DNA of 64,000 nucleotides from Vibrio gangliei. Its GTDB lineage: Bacteria > Pseudomonadota > Gammaproteobacteria > Enterobacterales > Vibrionaceae. A program made the translations under genes and the position numbers. The notes below the pieces were generated by a model. That model saw only the letters and a list, made by a program, of their open reading frames with translations, did no database searches and had not been told where the DNA came from. The stretch lies in NCBI RefSeq assembly GCF_026001925.1, contig NZ_AP021869.1, positions 1,426,001 to 1,490,000 of the forward strand, in the 5' to 3' direction. Positions 37,001 through 47,714 of this stretch are shown here, piece by piece. Positions within the stretch are counted from its first letter, which is position 1, and the number at the start of each line of letters is the position of its first letter.

Positions 37001-38522
37001 CATGTGGCAGTGCTTCGTTACGCGCAACATCACCAACAATGCTTTTCACTAAACTTAGCGCTTGCTCAAACTGCTCTGCTGCCGCTGACGACATATCCAG
37101 TTTGTGTTTAAGTGATAGTAGCGCAGACGTATTTTCAGACTCTTGCTGCTTTAATTGCGACAATTGCGCTTGTGCGTTTTCTGCAGTGAGATCGTCGTTA
37201 CCCGTAAGTTGTTGGGCTTTTTCTAACGCTTGTACTGCTTGTTGGTATTGCAACGCACGCGTTTGCTGAACGTCTAACGCTTGTTGGTAATCCGCTAACT
37301 GAGACTTGAGGCTGTCGACTTCTTGCTCAGACACTTCGGCCTGCTCTTCGGCCATCGCCACTTGTTCAGCCGCTTCTTCAACCACCATGATTTGTTCTTC
37401 TAAACGCTCGCTCAGCTCTTCCAAATCTTCTTGGTAGCGTTCAATTTTCTCTTGCTGACGAATCGCCGTTTGCACCAATTGCAAGTGATCCGCTGCTGCT
37501 TGGTGATCTTGCTCAAGGCCAGATTCTTGGTCCACCAATTGCTCAAGTTCGGCTTGAACTTCGGTGATTAAATTCATTTGCGAATGCAGCGTTGAAATCG
37601 ATTGATTCATTTCACTGCGCAGCGCTAGAGCTTGATCTAACTTGATACGACGGTCATTGGCGTGACGCATATAGTCAGCCGCAACGTAATTGGTCGATTC
37701 CGTAATGAGGTGTTTGAATAAATCACGGTCGGCTTGTGTGGTTTTGATGGCTTCGAGCGTCATGCGGTTTTCACGCAGCGCCGATTCCATATCCTGGAAA
37801 GCTTTTTTCACGCCACCGTTTTGCGGCAATAAGTAATCGCGCAATGAACGAGTAATGGCACTTGAAATACCACCGTATAAAGAGGCTTCAATTAAACGAT
37901 AGAACTTAGAACGATCGCCGGTATTACGCAGTTTCTTCGGCAATACGCCCATTTCAAACATCATGCTGTGGTAATCAGACACAGACGAGAATGCTTTCAG
38001 TTGTACGCCTTCGTATTCGGCAATTTTTTCTTTTAATTCATTGTAAGAACGCACACGCGCTTGGCCGTTTTCTAGGCTTTCAATCAGCACGTCGGTTGGT
38101 TTAACCTTACTTGGCAAGCCTTGAATCAACAACGGTTTGATGTCGACTTTCTTATCACGACCCGCCACTTGTTGCAGCTTAACGGTAAATAACAAACGTT
38201 GATGACGCGAGTTCACCACATCCAGCACCGAATAACAGGTACCCGGTTGTAATTTACCGAACAAACCTTTGTCGCGTGACGCTTGAGAGCTACCCGCTTC
38301 GGTGGTGTTACGGAAATGCAGCAAACTCTGGTCTGGAATTAACGCGGTAATAAACGCCGCCATGGTGGTTGATTTACCCGCACCGTTACCGCCAGAAAGC
38401 GTAGTGACCAAACCATCGATGTCAAAAGTACGCGCAAAGAAGCCGTTCCAGTTGATCATAGTGAGTGATTGATACTTTCCTCGTTCAATCATTTTGCTTT
38501 TCTCGATCACTTGCTCACTCAT
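34032..38522 (-). CDS. mukB: Chromosome partition protein MukB
   Basis: This 1496-residue SMC-like condensin folds and segregates the chromosome. The N-terminal head has Walker [10 protein letters not shown] at 44-52. Two long coiled-coil arms flank a hinge (around residues 660-790, including [21 protein letters not shown]). The C-terminal head has the signature [12 protein letters not shown] and Walker [12 protein letters not shown]. Length is close to E. coli MukB (1486). The start overlaps the mukE stop by four bases. MukBEF replaces SMC-ScpAB in this lineage. Confidence 0.98.
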   Translation of the reverse strand: MSEQVIEKSKMIERGKYQSLTMINWNGFFARTFDIDGLVTTLSGGNGAGKSTTMAAFITALIPDQSLLHFRNTTEAGSSQASRDKGLFGKLQPGTCYSVLDVVNSRHQRLLFTVKLQQVAGRDKKVDIKPLLIQGLPSKVKPTDVLIESLENGQARVRSYNELKEKIAEYEGVQLKAFSSVSDYHSMMFEMGVLPKKLRNTGDRSKFYRLIEASLYGGISSAITRSLRDYLLPQNGGVKKAFQDMESALRENRMTLEAIKTTQADRDLFKHLITESTNYVAADYMRHANDRRIKLDQALALRSEMNQSISTLHSQMNLITEVQAELEQLVDQESGLEQDHQAAADHLQLVQTAIRQQEKIERYQEDLEELSERLEEQIMVVEEAAEQVAMAEEQAEVSEQEVDSLKSQLADYQQALDVQQTRALQYQQAVQALEKAQQLTGNDDLTAENAQAQLSQLKQQESENTSALLSLKHKLDMSSAAAEQFEQALSLVKSIVGDVARNEALPHAKQAIQKAQQAEQWLQNESQWRAQQRDLERNLNDQRQAAELVEKYQAQYQVSLDDEMVLEQERERHLEQLDVLAGEQEELRDVRGDLRRSQQDAQSQIETLQKQAPAWIAASEALEKLQQQTEAELTDGHSVMAQMQQVLEQDKQQSMAKERLAARREQLDADIERLASPSGSNDPRLKGLADSLGGVLLSEIYDDITIEDAPFFSAMYGPARHAIVVSDLDGIKEKLVDLDDCPDDLYIIEGDVDAFDDSTFNADELDGAVCVQLNDRQIRYSRLPAIPLFGRAAREQRLELLREQREEVAEEYAKAAFDSQKLQRLYQAYNEFVSKHIHIAFNDDPEAQLAEVRDELNQITRQLTQLDEKEQQQRSQMQSAKQALAQLDKLANVMHLIEDDSIAERLEELNDKLEQLAEYKSFAQQHGKAAQKLASMVSALEADPEQFDALQQQYEQADQSLQTLKTQLFALADLHERRHYFAYSDSVSLLDQSSELSEQLKRKLEQAEQAKVRSRESLKQAQGQLNQYNQLLASLKSSHQAKLETVQEFKQELQEYGVTPDLGAVERAEIRKNELYERLHTSRQRKSEFERTLTATDMEMKALTKRVKKVEKDYKDLRKFVVNAKAGWCSVLRLARLNDVERRLHRRELAYLSDNELRSMSDKSLGALRLAVANNETLRDALRGSEDSARPEGKVLFYIAVYQHLRERIRQDIIHTSDPVEAIEEMEVELARLTEELTQRENRLAISSGSVANIIKKTIQREQNRIRMLNQGLSNIAFGQVRGVRLNVGIRESHEMLLAGLAEEQGKHQDLFDNSRLTFSEAMAKLFQRVNPHIDMGQRSPQILGEELLDYRNYLELSIEVNRGSEGWLQAESGALSTGEAIGTGQSILLMVIQSWEEESRRLRSKDIVPCRLLFLDEAARLDTKSINTLFELCERLDMQLLIAAPENISPEKGTTYKLVRKVFKDHEHVHVVGLRGFGNGPKEKTDQAQALETVE

Positions 38523-39316
38523 AAGTCACCTGCTTGTTGTTCTTCTGATTCTTCTGTTTGTTCATCAGAAGCGTCTTCTTTATCTTGAGTTTCATTAAGA
38601 TTGTTCTTATCTAACACGCTAGGATCCAGCACCGCTTCACCATCGCGGATCAAGCGTAATTGCGCTTCGCGAATATCATCGCCAACACGCACATCCGCGC
38701 CAAAACGGAACACCGCTTCGCTGATACGGAATTTCTCGTCATCACCGACAGTCAATACCATGCCGATACGACGCAGACGACGCAATGACGTGCGCACTTT
38801 CTCAAACAATTTTTCTTTGTCTAAGTCTGAACCCGTGGCGCGGTTCGTCACCAAACGCATCAGTTTCTTTTCATCAGCTAAGTTCAATAGCTCTTCATAC
38901 AGCTCTTGGTTAGTAAAAATGCCTTCGTGCGCCAAACGCTCTGGGCTTAGGTACAAGAAACACAGAATTTTACCCACTAACATATCGAGTTCAGACAGTA
39001 CGCTGCGACCAATGAAAGACGTCGAACGTGGACGCAAATAGAAGAAACCTTCTGGCGCGCGAACCAACTCAGCGTTATAGCGTTGGTAGAAAGCACCAAG
39101 CTCACTGTCGAAATCGGTTAAAAATGCATAGTTATCCATATCATCACTTGAAATATGGCGACCTGCGCGTAATTGGCTATCCAAGGCTGGAAACAGTGGA
39201 TTCGCTAACGCTTTAATTAACTGTTCAGGCATGTACGCTTCATTGGCAGCCTGAGTAGTCGAGTCTGAATATTGTGCGCTATCTTGCGCATCGTAATTAG
39301 TATTGATCGATGACAT
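38519..39316 (-). CDS. mukE: Chromosome partition protein MukE
   Basis: The 265-residue winged-helix accessory (kleisin-interacting) subunit of the MukBEF condensin. Conserved segments include [36 protein letters not shown] and [15 protein letters not shown] [14 protein letters not shown] 39316 (MSSINTN) matches the start of other MukE proteins; a longer frame opens at 39337. It overlaps the 3' end of mukF by 20 bp. The acidic C-terminal tail is usual. Confidence 0.97.
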   Translation of the reverse strand: MSSINTNYDAQDSAQYSDSTTQAANEAYMPEQLIKALANPLFPALDSQLRAGRHISSDDMDNYAFLTDFDSELGAFYQRYNAELVRAPEGFFYLRPRSTSFIGRSVLSELDMLVGKILCFLYLSPERLAHEGIFTNQELYEELLNLADEKKLMRLVTNRATGSDLDKEKLFEKVRTSLRRLRRIGMVLTVGDDEKFRISEAVFRFGADVRVGDDIREAQLRLIRDGEAVLDPSVLDKNNLNETQDKEDASDEQTEESEEQQAGDL

Positions 39317-40664
39317 TCGCTTGTACCTTTGCTCCAAATTCGTTAATCGCTTTCCAGTCCGGTTGAATAGCTCGGTAATCCGATTCGGAATACCCCATTC
39401 TTACCGCTTGGTCGACTACCATTCGGGCTAAATCAAAATGTTGCGCGTGAGAGTGCTGCTCAAGGTAATCTCGTAACACCGCACCTAAATCAATCGGTGC
39501 GCCGGTGTCTTTATGTTGTTGAAGCATGGAGGCAACACGTTCACTCAATTCATCATCAACAACGGATAATTCTTCGTATTCCACTTCATCAGGCACTTGG
39601 CCAACCACTTCATCGTCGCGCAGCATCATGGCTTCATCACGCATATCACGTAGACGCTCGGCATCGGAATAAGTGAGATACCAAGGCGCATCAAAGTAGT
39701 CGGTCACCGATTGACGTAGACGCTGACTAAAGGCACGGTTTTGGTCCATATCAATCGCAGTACGGATAAACTTATGTACGTGACGGTCGTAACCAATCCA
39801 TAAATCAATAGCTTGCTGGCCCCAGCTGACGATACGGTCAAGCTTGGTTTGCAGTGCGAACAAAATGGCATCGATAAAGTCCAGCCCTTCTTGTCCATAA
39901 ATAGTTTGTTGAATATCCAACAATTGGGTTTGCAGTTCATCGCCCGCCGCTTGTAAGGTGTCTTGCAATTCATTCAGTGTGTTGGACGTTTCAGTAAGTA
40001 GGCTTTCACAACTGCTGATCGCGTCACGCCAATCTTGGTTTAATAGCTCAGCAATTTGTTGTTTGATTTCGATTTGCTGATCGTCCATCACGCGCTGGTT
40101 TAAATCAATGCGGTCAAAGATTTCACTGACCGAATATTTCAATACGCCATAAACGTGCTTTTGCCATTGCGCTAAATCGTTAGCCTGTTCTGCCGCTTCA
40201 ACCGCTTTTGACATTTCATCAGCCACCATCGACAGTTGAATCGATAGCTTTAATTTCGAAAATTCGCGATGACGCACATAGTAATCTGTGATTGCCATGC
40301 CTAAAGGTGAAATACGATAAATGCTTGCCCCTTGATTCAACTCACTGACAAATCGGCTGATCAAACGCTGCGATACCAATTCATTAATGGCATTGTTGGC
40401 GCGAAACGCCGACGCCTCGCCGGTATCATCAAACATGGTCGTGACAATTTTGAACGCGTCATGCAATTCACCTTCGCCTAATTCTTCATCAAACTTTTCA
40501 TTGCTGAGAACGGCGATAGCAATCAGAAACGCCAAACGCTCGGAAGAAAGATTCAATGAAAAATCATGCTGTTTTACCCAGGTGACCAGCTCATCTATGG
40601 GCTGTTCCTGAGTTGGCTGCTGGTTAAAAGGCAGTCCAGCTGAAGATTGAGTTATTTCACTCAT
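39297..40664 (-). CDS. mukF: Chromosome partition protein MukF (kleisin)
   Basis: The 455-residue kleisin subunit of MukBEF, with N-terminal winged-helix dimerisation domain ([25 protein letters not shown]) and middle helical region ([28 protein letters not shown]). The C-terminus binds the MukB head. ATG 40664 (MSEITQSS) is chosen from alignment memory and the AGGA upstream; the frame is open to 40745. It follows cmoM by 19 bp in the conserved cmoM-mukFEB operon. Confidence 0.97.
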   Translation of the reverse strand: MSEITQSSAGLPFNQQPTQEQPIDELVTWVKQHDFSLNLSSERLAFLIAIAVLSNEKFDEELGEGELHDAFKIVTTMFDDTGEASAFRANNAINELVSQRLISRFVSELNQGASIYRISPLGMAITDYYVRHREFSKLKLSIQLSMVADEMSKAVEAAEQANDLAQWQKHVYGVLKYSVSEIFDRIDLNQRVMDDQQIEIKQQIAELLNQDWRDAISSCESLLTETSNTLNELQDTLQAAGDELQTQLLDIQQTIYGQEGLDFIDAILFALQTKLDRIVSWGQQAIDLWIGYDRHVHKFIRTAIDMDQNRAFSQRLRQSVTDYFDAPWYLTYSDAERLRDMRDEAMMLRDDEVVGQVPDEVEYEELSVVDDELSERVASMLQQHKDTGAPIDLGAVLRDYLEQHSHAQHFDLARMVVDQAVRMGYSESDYRAIQPDWKAINEFGAKVQANVIDQY

Positions 40665-40683
40665 TATCATTCCTGTTTTGCTA

Positions 40684-41487
40684 TTAGCTCTCACCCGTTT
40701 GTTCACTTTGCGGCTTTTGTGCCCATACATGAATGTAACGGCCAAGAGAAAGATAAGGCTCTGTGCGGCATAATTTCTGCTCTAACGCCAACACATCTTC
40801 TGGGGTGTAGTCCCCCATATATTGTTGATTACCAATGTAATCATTAAAACAACGGATGCCTGATTTACCGACAATGTCGAAACCTTGAGACTCGATCCAT
40901 TGGTACACATCTTCCGGTAACAACCCTTTCTGTGGTTGCAATTTAAACCGTTTACGATGTGGCATTCCCTGCAAAATGTGAGGGATATTACCACAAGTTA
41001 CGTTCTTCAAAACCAGTCCGTGATGATTGTAGAACATCACAGATACTATTCCGCCCGGTTTCACTTTATCGAGCACATCATTCAAGACCTGTTGAGGGTG
41101 CTCAAGCCATTCCATAACGGCATGAAATAAAACGAAATCAAAAGGCTCTGATTCATGCTTATGCAAGTTTTGAATAGGAGAATGAACAAATCGAAAGTTG
41201 GCAGATAAAAGATTTTTTTCTACATCTTGCCGAGCGAGAGCCAGCATTTCACTCGACACATCACATAAGCAAATTTGATGACCGAGCTGAGCGAGTTTTT
41301 GAGATACTTGTGCCAAGCCGCCGCCCGCATCCAAGATGGATAAAGGTTTGTCAGCATGTTGCAGGCGTTGCAATGCGTTTTCTATATCTTGCCATACGAT
41401 GACTTGGCGGATATCTCCTTTATCCGAACCGTAAATATTTTTCGCAAATTTATGTGCGATGTCATCGAAATTTCGATCGTTAGCCAT
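40684..41487 (-). CDS. cmoM: tRNA 5-carboxymethoxyuridine methyltransferase CmoM (SmtA)
   Basis: A 267-residue class I methyltransferase that methylates cmo5U at tRNA position 34. SAM motif I is [14 protein letters not shown], and the N-terminus [24 protein letters not shown] is characteristic of Cmo[12 protein letters not shown] and [13 protein letters not shown] are also typical. First gene of the operon with mukFEB, as in E. coli smtA-mukFEB. Confidence 0.95.
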   Translation of the reverse strand: MANDRNFDDIAHKFAKNIYGSDKGDIRQVIVWQDIENALQRLQHADKPLSILDAGGGLAQVSQKLAQLGHQICLCDVSSEMLALARQDVEKNLLSANFRFVHSPIQNLHKHESEPFDFVLFHAVMEWLEHPQQVLNDVLDKVKPGGIVSVMFYNHHGLVLKNVTCGNIPHILQGMPHRKRFKLQPQKGLLPEDVYQWIESQGFDIVGKSGIRCFNDYIGNQQYMGDYTPEDVLALEQKLCRTEPYLSLGRYIHVWAQKPQSEQTGES

Positions 41488-41599
41488 ATTTTTTCATTTA
41501 AGATAACTGAATTTTGCGTGTATTCTGTCACAGCAATTACAGGAATAAAGCAAATACTCTCTTTTATCCGCTGAATGATGAATTTTTGGGCTATTTAAA

Positions 41600-42397
41600 A
41601 TGTTTGAACTGAAAAAAATAATCGGCGCATTGTTCATGCCGCTGCCAGCCATGTTAATCCTTGGCTTTCTCGGCTTGTTTTTGATCATGTTTACTTATAA
41701 ACGAGGCTTGGGTTGTATTCTCACTTTTATCTCTTTAACAGGGATCTTTCTCTTTTCATTCCAACCTCTTTCTACTTCTTTATTGAAACCGACTGAGCGT
41801 GCTTACAAAGCCTTTTTACCGGTTGATGGCACCTTGGATTACGTCATGGTCTTAGGCAGTGGCCACACGGTGGATGATGACATACCACCGACTTCTGAAC
41901 TTTCACGCAATGGTTTAATGCGCTTAGCCGAAGGCATTCGTGTATTACGACTGTACCCGGGTGCAAAATTGATTTTATCTGGTTACGGTGCGGGTAGTTC
42001 TGTCAGTAACGCACGTATGATGGCTAATGTTGCTGTATCACTTGGTGTGGCAAAATCGGACATCATCTTATTAGAAAATGCACAAGACACTTGGGATGAA
42101 GCCCATCAAGCCGCCGGTTTCGTGGGAAATAAACGCATGGTGTTAGTGACTTCTGCGAGCCACATGAAGCGTGCCATGAAAGAGTTTCGCAAAGCGGGTT
42201 TGGAACCCATCCCAGCCCCAACCAACTATCTTGCGTTTGATAACATTGAACAAGCATGGGACAAGTATTCACCTCAAGCTCAATACTTAGAACAAAGTGA
42301 GCGTTATTGGCATGAATTGTTGGGTCGTTGGTGGTCATCTTTACGTGATACACTTTCTAACACTCAAAACACGGCAAATAGCGCGCCGGCAGAATAA
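41600..42397 (+). CDS. elyC: Envelope biogenesis factor ElyC (DUF218/YdcF family)
   Basis: A 265-residue inner-membrane protein with two N-terminal helices (about 10-30 and 36-56) and a periplasmic DUF218 domain (YVMVLGSGHTVD, LILSGYGAGSSVSNARMMA, LLENAQDTWDEA, VTSASHMKRAM). ElyC supports peptidoglycan and envelope polysaccharide synthesis through undecaprenyl phosphate use. Divergent from cmoM, as in E. coli. Confidence 0.93.
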   Translation: MFELKKIIGALFMPLPAMLILGFLGLFLIMFTYKRGLGCILTFISLTGIFLFSFQPLSTSLLKPTERAYKAFLPVDGTLDYVMVLGSGHTVDDDIPPTSELSRNGLMRLAEGIRVLRLYPGAKLILSGYGAGSSVSNARMMANVAVSLGVAKSDIILLENAQDTWDEAHQAAGFVGNKRMVLVTSASHMKRAMKEFRKAGLEPIPAPTNYLAFDNIEQAWDKYSPQAQYLEQSERYWHELLGRWWSSLRDTLSNTQNTANSAPAE

Positions 42398-42421
42398 AGC
42401 AATTTACACGCAATAAGACTT

Positions 42422-42437
42422 ACGTTATCGTTTGCGT
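42422..42437. promoter_or_regulatory. Candidate PurR operator (PUR box)
   Basis: ACGTTATCGTTTGCGT (minus strand ACGCAAACGATAACGT) matches the PurR consensus ANGCAANCGNTTNCNT at all defined positions but one. It lies about 185 bp upstream of purR, fitting autoregulation. Confidence 0.7.
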
Positions 42438-42619
42438 CCTGCAAAGTTTGTTCATAAAAATGCCATATCTGATTGTCAGGCATGGCATTTAAGACTAAAA
42501 TCTTATCAAAACTACGCATCTATATTATTAAGTCGCTGATTAATGGCGACTTTTATGTTTTTAGTATCCAATTAACTATCATCGTTCCGGCTGTATGGTC
42601 GGCATAAAGGAAATTCACT

Positions 42620-43624
42620 ATGGCTACAATCAAAGATGTTGCACGTATTGCTGGAGTCTCCACAACGACCGTGTCACATGTCATCAATAAAACTCGTTTT
42701 GTTGCAGAGACAACTCAAGAGAAAGTTATGGCCGCAGTGAAAGAACTCAATTATGCCCCAAGCGCCGTGGCTCGTAGTTTGAAATGCAATACCACCAGCA
42801 CCATTGGTATGTTAGTGACACAGTCAACTAACCCATTCTTTGCCGAAGTCGTTGATGGTGTTGAAAGCTACTGTTACCGCAAAGGTTATACCCTAATTTT
42901 GTGTAACACCGGTGGCCGCTCTGACAAACAACGTGATTATATCCGCATGTTGGCTGGCAAACGTGTCGATGGCCTATTGGTTATGTGTTCTGACCTAGAT
43001 GAAGAATTGCGTGAAATGCTTGATGGTCACCCAGATATTCCTAAAGTTGTGATGGATTGGGGCCCAGAAACATCCAAAGCCGATAAAATCATCGATAACT
43101 CAGAAGAAGGTGGTTACATCGCAACACGCTATCTACTAGAACGAGGTCACACTGATATTGCTTGTTTAAGTGGGCATTTTGAAAAGGTGGCTTGCCAAGA
43201 GCGTATTGCAGGTTGTCGCCGTGCGTTAGAAGAAAAAGGCTTAACACTACGAGACGAGTGGTTACTAGAAGGGAACTTCGAGTGTGATACTGCCGTTATC
43301 GCTGCCGATAAAATCTTGGCAATGGATAAAAAACCAACTGCGGTATTCTGTTTTAACGACATCATGGCGCTAGGCTTAATGAGCCGTCTGCAAGAAAAAG
43401 GCATGCGTGTACCGGAAGATATTTCCGTGATCGGTTACGACAACATTGATATTTCTCCTTATTTCTCACCACCGTTGACGACGGTTCACCAACCTAAGCG
43501 TCGTTTAGGTAAGAACGCGGTTGAAATCTTATTAGAACGCATTAAAGATAAAAATCACGCTAAACAAACCTTCGAAATGTTCCCTGAAATGGTAGAACGT
43601 TCATCGGTGAAAACGCTTAAATAG
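42620..43624 (+). CDS. purR: HTH-type transcriptional repressor PurR
   Basis: A 334-residue LacI-family repressor of purine synthesis genes. The DNA-binding head is at residues 2-25 ([22 protein letters not shown]), with a hinge helix (SAVARSLK) and a periplasmic-binding-like core that binds hypoxanthine/guanine. Segments such as [16 protein letters not shown] and [10 protein letters not shown] closely follow PurR. AAAGGAAATTCACT precedes the start. Confidence 0.96.
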   Translation: MATIKDVARIAGVSTTTVSHVINKTRFVAETTQEKVMAAVKELNYAPSAVARSLKCNTTSTIGMLVTQSTNPFFAEVVDGVESYCYRKGYTLILCNTGGRSDKQRDYIRMLAGKRVDGLLVMCSDLDEELREMLDGHPDIPKVVMDWGPETSKADKIIDNSEEGGYIATRYLLERGHTDIACLSGHFEKVACQERIAGCRRALEEKGLTLRDEWLLEGNFECDTAVIAADKILAMDKKPTAVFCFNDIMALGLMSRLQEKGMRVPEDISVIGYDNIDISPYFSPPLTTVHQPKRRLGKNAVEILLERIKDKNHAKQTFEMFPEMVERSSVKTLK

Positions 43625-43655
43625 TATTTCTAGTATTATCACTGCAAACATTTAC

Positions 43656-43692
43656 AAGGCGTATCTATTCATTTAGATGCGCCTTATTTTTA
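43656..43692 (+). terminator. Rho-independent terminator of purR
   Basis: AAGGCGTATCT (43656-43666) pairs with AGATGCGCCTT (43675-43685; one mismatch), followed by ATTTTTATT. Confidence 0.88.
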
Positions 43693-43885
43693 TTCGCTGG
43701 ATTTTGATTAATTTATCCTGAGTTCAGATTAACTTAGCGATAACCTGAAATTTTTTCGCGTGATGTTATGTCTTATATTCCACTACGCTTAATTACATAA
43801 ATTTTCATACCCAAGTTAGCGGAGCGAATAAAAGCTGCCAACAAAGCTAAAGCTTCAAATACGATGGATATTAAGGACAGATACA

Positions 43886-45031
43886 ATGCGCTGGATTAGC
43901 CTTGGTTTACTTTCATTACTGCCTCTATTTGCTATGGCCTCTCAGGATAGCGACTGGCAAACCATTGAAAAACAAGCTCGTGGGCAAGATGTGTATTTTA
44001 ATGCCTGGGGTGGTAGCCAAGAAATTAATGATTATCTACGTTGGGTAAGTAGAGAAGTGAAACGACAATATGGTGTAACTCTACACCATGTTAAAGTTTC
44101 CGATATTTCTGAAACCACCGCCCGCTTGCTGGCAGAAAAAACAGCCAATAAAAATCAGCAAGGCAGTGTCGATTTGGTTTGGATTAATGGTGAAAACTTC
44201 AAATCAATGAAAGACAACCAATTACTTTTTGGCCCGTTTGTATCGACATTACCTAATTGGCAAAAAGTAAATATGGCTTTACCTGTCACTGATGATTTTT
44301 CCGAACCAACCAACGGGCTCGAAGCGCCTTGGGGTGTAGGACAACTGGTTTATATTTATGACCGTGACAAGCTAGCCTCGCCTCCTCAATCAGCGCAAGA
44401 TCTGCTCGAGTATGCTAAAGCGCACCCAGGCCGTATTAGCTACCCTAAGCCGCCACAATTTCATGGCACCAGTTTTTTAAAGTCATTATTGATTGAACTT
44501 AGCCAGCAAGATCCTGCATTACAGCAACCCGTTACCACAGAGGCTTTTGCTCAACTCACTCAACCATTATGGCGCTATTTAGATGCTTTGCAGCCTTTCT
44601 TGTGGCAACAAGGTCAACAGTTTCCAACTAGCCAAGCGGAAATGATTCAACTTTTGGATGATGACCAACTTGATTTGGCGATCACCTTCAATCCCAATGA
44701 AGTTTTCTCCGCGCAAGCCAGTGGCAAACTTGCTTCAAGCACCGCAAGCTACGCGTGGAAACAGGGGGCTTTATCGAACATTCATTTTCTTGCTATTCCA
44801 TGGAATGCTAACTCCAAACAAGGCGCTTTAGTGGTGATCAATTTCTTACTCAGCCCTGAAGCGCAATCTCGTAAAGGCGACATCAATATTTGGGGGGATC
44901 CATCCGTTTTGCAGCCGCAATACTTAACTGGCAGCGCACAAAAGACCAAACTCTACCCGTCCTTGCCTGAGCCACATCCTAGCTGGCAAACCGCATTAGA
45001 ACAGGCTTGGCTTGAACGTTATAGCCAATAA
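43886..45031 (+). CDS. ynjB: ABC transporter substrate-binding protein, YnjB family
   Basis: A 381-residue periplasmic protein with a cleavable signal peptide (LLSLLPLFAMAS). It shows VYFNAWGGSQEINDYLRWV at the mature start and GLEAPWGVGQLVYIYDRD, typical of the YnjB/SBP-1-like family. Substrate is unknown. AAGGACAGATACA precedes the start. It forms an operon with the permease and ATPase that follow. Confidence 0.88.
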   Translation: MRWISLGLLSLLPLFAMASQDSDWQTIEKQARGQDVYFNAWGGSQEINDYLRWVSREVKRQYGVTLHHVKVSDISETTARLLAEKTANKNQQGSVDLVWINGENFKSMKDNQLLFGPFVSTLPNWQKVNMALPVTDDFSEPTNGLEAPWGVGQLVYIYDRDKLASPPQSAQDLLEYAKAHPGRISYPKPPQFHGTSFLKSLLIELSQQDPALQQPVTTEAFAQLTQPLWRYLDALQPFLWQQGQQFPTSQAEMIQLLDDDQLDLAITFNPNEVFSAQASGKLASSTASYAWKQGALSNIHFLAIPWNANSKQGALVVINFLLSPEAQSRKGDINIWGDPSVLQPQYLTGSAQKTKLYPSLPEPHPSWQTALEQAWLERYSQ

Positions 45032-45071
45032 AATATTGATGGCGTTACGTCGAGGAGCAATTCAAAGGACC

Positions 45072-47030
45072 ATGTCTATTAAAAAAAGGGATAGTGAAGC
45101 TAGGCCTATTAAAAGCAGGCATACTAAAATGAGTAACCGACTCAATAGCACTCTATTAAATCGACGAATATTGAATAAAAGCCAATCCAGTAAAGTCTCG
45201 CTGCGCTTGGGTTATGCTTTCGTTGTGTTGCTGTGTATCTTTCCCATCATTCCCGGCTTAATCGGTATGCTTAGCCCTGCCTTCGGCATTATTCCCCCCT
45301 TGGGCTTATTCGAGTTCTCACTGACTGGGTTCGAAAAAGTGGCGGATTGGCCCGCGGTAATGCATTCAATTTGTCTGAGTATGTTCTCTGCAATTACGAG
45401 TACTTTTTTAGCGACCATCATGGCGTTTTCAATACTGCAAGCCTATTGGAATCGTCCTGCTTGGCATAAAGTGGAAAAGTTATTATCGCCCTTATTAGCC
45501 TTGCCTCATGTCGCTTTTGCTGTGGGTTTCTTATTCTTATTTTCAGATACAGGTTGGTTCGCACGTGCATTAAACAGTGTTTTTTCTGCTTTTAGCACTT
45601 TTAACACTCAAGGTTGGTTGAACGTACAAGATAATCTTGGCCTTGGGCTGACTCTGGCACTTGCGATTAAAGAAACGCCGTTTTTGGTGTTAATGAGTTT
45701 ACCCATTTTAAATAACTTACGAATTCAGCAAACCTTAGCGGTATCACAAAGCTTAGGTTATTCAGCTGCACAGACATGGTGGAAAGTGATCTTGCCACAA
45801 TGGCTTCGACACATGCGCTTTCCATTTTTTGCCATTATGGCTTACTCAAGTTCAGTGGTGGATGTCAGCTTAATCATAGGACCAACGCATCCACCGACGT
45901 TTGCCGTATTGGTTTGGCAATGGTTTAACGAGCCTGATTTGTCTTTATTGCCTCGCGCTGCTGCCGGAGCGTTGTGTTTGTTTTTGCTCTGTAGCGCATT
46001 GATTGGTTTGGTGTATTTTATCGAACGTCTGTTACTTCATTATGCTCGCGGCTGGCTTACCTCTGGCAAAAAGAATGCTGACAGCGTTTACGGTAAATCG
46101 TCCTCTTCCATTTTCTCACCGCTGTCTATCAACTCGGCTATCCAGTCCACTATGACTTCAGCGGTTGCTCCTGTGCTCATGGCGGTGAGTTTATTATGTT
46201 TGCCTGCCCTGCTGGTTTGGACCTTCGCACAACGTTGGCAATTTCCGCAGCTACTCCCATCAGATTGGAGTTTGCGCTTTTGGATAAGCGAATGGCCATA
46301 CATTCAACAAGCGATTCAAACTAGCCTATGCCTTGCCGTAGCCAGTACGATCATCGCGTTAATATTTGCCATTATTGCGCAAGAATATCGGCAACATTTT
46401 CGCCTACGTTTACCCATGTATGTGATTGCTCTGCCAATGCTCATTCCTCAGCTTTCTTTGCTGTTTGGCTTACAAGTCACAACGCTTTGGATAAACCAAG
46501 AATATTATTGGCTGTGGGTTATTTGGTCACATCTGTTTTTTGCTTTTCCATATATTTATTTGAGCTTAGATGGGCCCTGGCAAAGCTATCCAACCCGCTT
46601 ATCACAAACTGCGGTCAGTTTAAGCGCATCGCCATTTAAAGCTTTTGTCATGATCAAATTACGCACACTGGCTAGCGCGTTGGCGTTTGCTTTTTCGATG
46701 GGAATGAGTGTCAGCTTAGCGCAATATTTACCGACTTTGATGTTAGGCTCTGGCCGCATTGTCACTTTAACCACCGAAGCCGTTGCGCTTTCCAGTGGCC
46801 ATGATCGCCGTATCATTGCTTTGTATGCGTTATGGCAAGCGTTAGTACCCTTCATATTCTTTAGCTTGGCATTGGTCGCTAATCGTTTTTTAACCCAACC
46901 TAATGCTATGCAAAAACCGGCCAAATACCAAAATCGGGATGAAGATCTAAAGCGAAACAGAAACCGAGATCCATCTAAACATCCTGTTCCATTTAAACAC
47001 TCAGTGCCAACCCAAAATAGGCAGGCGTAA
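45072..47030 (+). CDS. ynjC: ABC transporter permease, YnjC family (two fused permease halves)
   Basis: A permease of about 652 residues with about 12 helices in two binding-protein-dependent modules, as in iron(III)/thiamine-type FbpB/ThiP proteins. The first module has LGYSAAQTWWKVILPQW (EAA-like), the second has a parallel segment (SLSASPFKAFVMIKLRTLAS). I chose ATG 45072, preceded by AAAGGACC; an earlier in-frame start at 45012 overlaps ynjB. The N-terminal basic stretch before the first helix is long for the family. Confidence 0.87.
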   Translation: MSIKKRDSEARPIKSRHTKMSNRLNSTLLNRRILNKSQSSKVSLRLGYAFVVLLCIFPIIPGLIGMLSPAFGIIPPLGLFEFSLTGFEKVADWPAVMHSICLSMFSAITSTFLATIMAFSILQAYWNRPAWHKVEKLLSPLLALPHVAFAVGFLFLFSDTGWFARALNSVFSAFSTFNTQGWLNVQDNLGLGLTLALAIKETPFLVLMSLPILNNLRIQQTLAVSQSLGYSAAQTWWKVILPQWLRHMRFPFFAIMAYSSSVVDVSLIIGPTHPPTFAVLVWQWFNEPDLSLLPRAAAGALCLFLLCSALIGLVYFIERLLLHYARGWLTSGKKNADSVYGKSSSSIFSPLSINSAIQSTMTSAVAPVLMAVSLLCLPALLVWTFAQRWQFPQLLPSDWSLRFWISEWPYIQQAIQTSLCLAVASTIIALIFAIIAQEYRQHFRLRLPMYVIALPMLIPQLSLLFGLQVTTLWINQEYYWLWVIWSHLFFAFPYIYLSLDGPWQSYPTRLSQTAVSLSASPFKAFVMIKLRTLASALAFAFSMGMSVSLAQYLPTLMLGSGRIVTLTTEAVALSSGHDRRIIALYALWQALVPFIFFSLALVANRFLTQPNAMQKPAKYQNRDEDLKRNRNRDPSKHPVPFKHSVPTQNRQA

Positions 47031-47034
47031 TCTT

Positions 47035-47694
47035 ATGTGCTTATCGATTCAAAACCTCAGCATTACAAAGCAGCACAGCCCTTATGATCAATTATTAGGC
47101 GACTTTAATTTGGAAATTGAACCGGGTGAAATTGTCACCTTAATGGGACCAAGCGGTTGTGGTAAATCCACGTTACTTACTGTGATTGCCGGACACCTCA
47201 GTGCAGACTTTTCAGCAAATGGACAAATTACACTCGACGGTGAGGCCATCTTAGAACGCGCGCCCCACCAGCGTTCCATCGGAATTTTATTTCAAGATGA
47301 TATGCTCTTTCCCCATCTCAACATTTGGGAAAATATCGCCTTTGCTTTGCCCAATCACATTAAAGGTAAGCAACGCAAACAAGCAGCTCTACAAGTTCTG
47401 CATTCTATCGAATTAGCGCATCTTGCCGAATCGATGCCAGAACAAATATCAGGCGGACAACGTGCTCGTATCAGCCTGGTGCGCATGCTCAGTGCTCAAC
47501 CTCGCGCAGTATTACTCGATGAGCCTTTTGGCCAGCTCGACCCCGAACTGCGTCCTGTTTTCAGACAATGGGTTTTCGAACAACTGCAAGCGGCAAATGT
47601 TCCTGCTTTGATGGTGACACACGATGCCTCAGATGTCCCTGAAGGCGGCAAGCTCATTCAATGGCCAAAGCTAACCTCAGCTGCGGATAACTAG
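47035..47694 (+). CDS. ynjD: ABC transporter ATP-binding protein, YnjD family
   Basis: A 219-residue ATPase: Walker A GPSGCGKST, Q-loop LFQDDMLFPHL, signature ISGGQRARIS, Walker B AVLLDEPFGQLD and H-loop VTHDASD. Together with ynjB and ynjC it forms a complete importer of unknown substrate. Confidence 0.93.
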   Translation: MCLSIQNLSITKQHSPYDQLLGDFNLEIEPGEIVTLMGPSGCGKSTLLTVIAGHLSADFSANGQITLDGEAILERAPHQRSIGILFQDDMLFPHLNIWENIAFALPNHIKGKQRKQAALQVLHSIELAHLAESMPEQISGGQRARISLVRMLSAQPRAVLLDEPFGQLDPELRPVFRQWVFEQLQAANVPALMVTHDASDVPEGGKLIQWPKLTSAADN

Positions 47695-47714
47695 AAAAAA
47701 TTCGGAGAACATAC

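Noticed and set aside
36701..37111. 136-residue open frame antisense to mukB
   Set aside because: A shadow frame of the coiled-coil coding sequence; mukB is beyond doubt and the antisense product has no recognisable domain or ribosome binding site.
42459..42489. Terminator after elyC
   Set aside because: AATGCCAT/ATGGCATT can pair with a 15-nt loop, but there is no T-run and the stem is near the candidate PUR box; left unassigned.
43625..43885. TPP riboswitch or third MITE upstream of ynjB
   Set aside because: No THI-box core (CUGAGA...ACCYGA...GAUAAUGCCAGCG) is present. CATACCCAAGTTAGC at 43810 recalls the end of the second MITE-like element, but no matching inverted end is clear.
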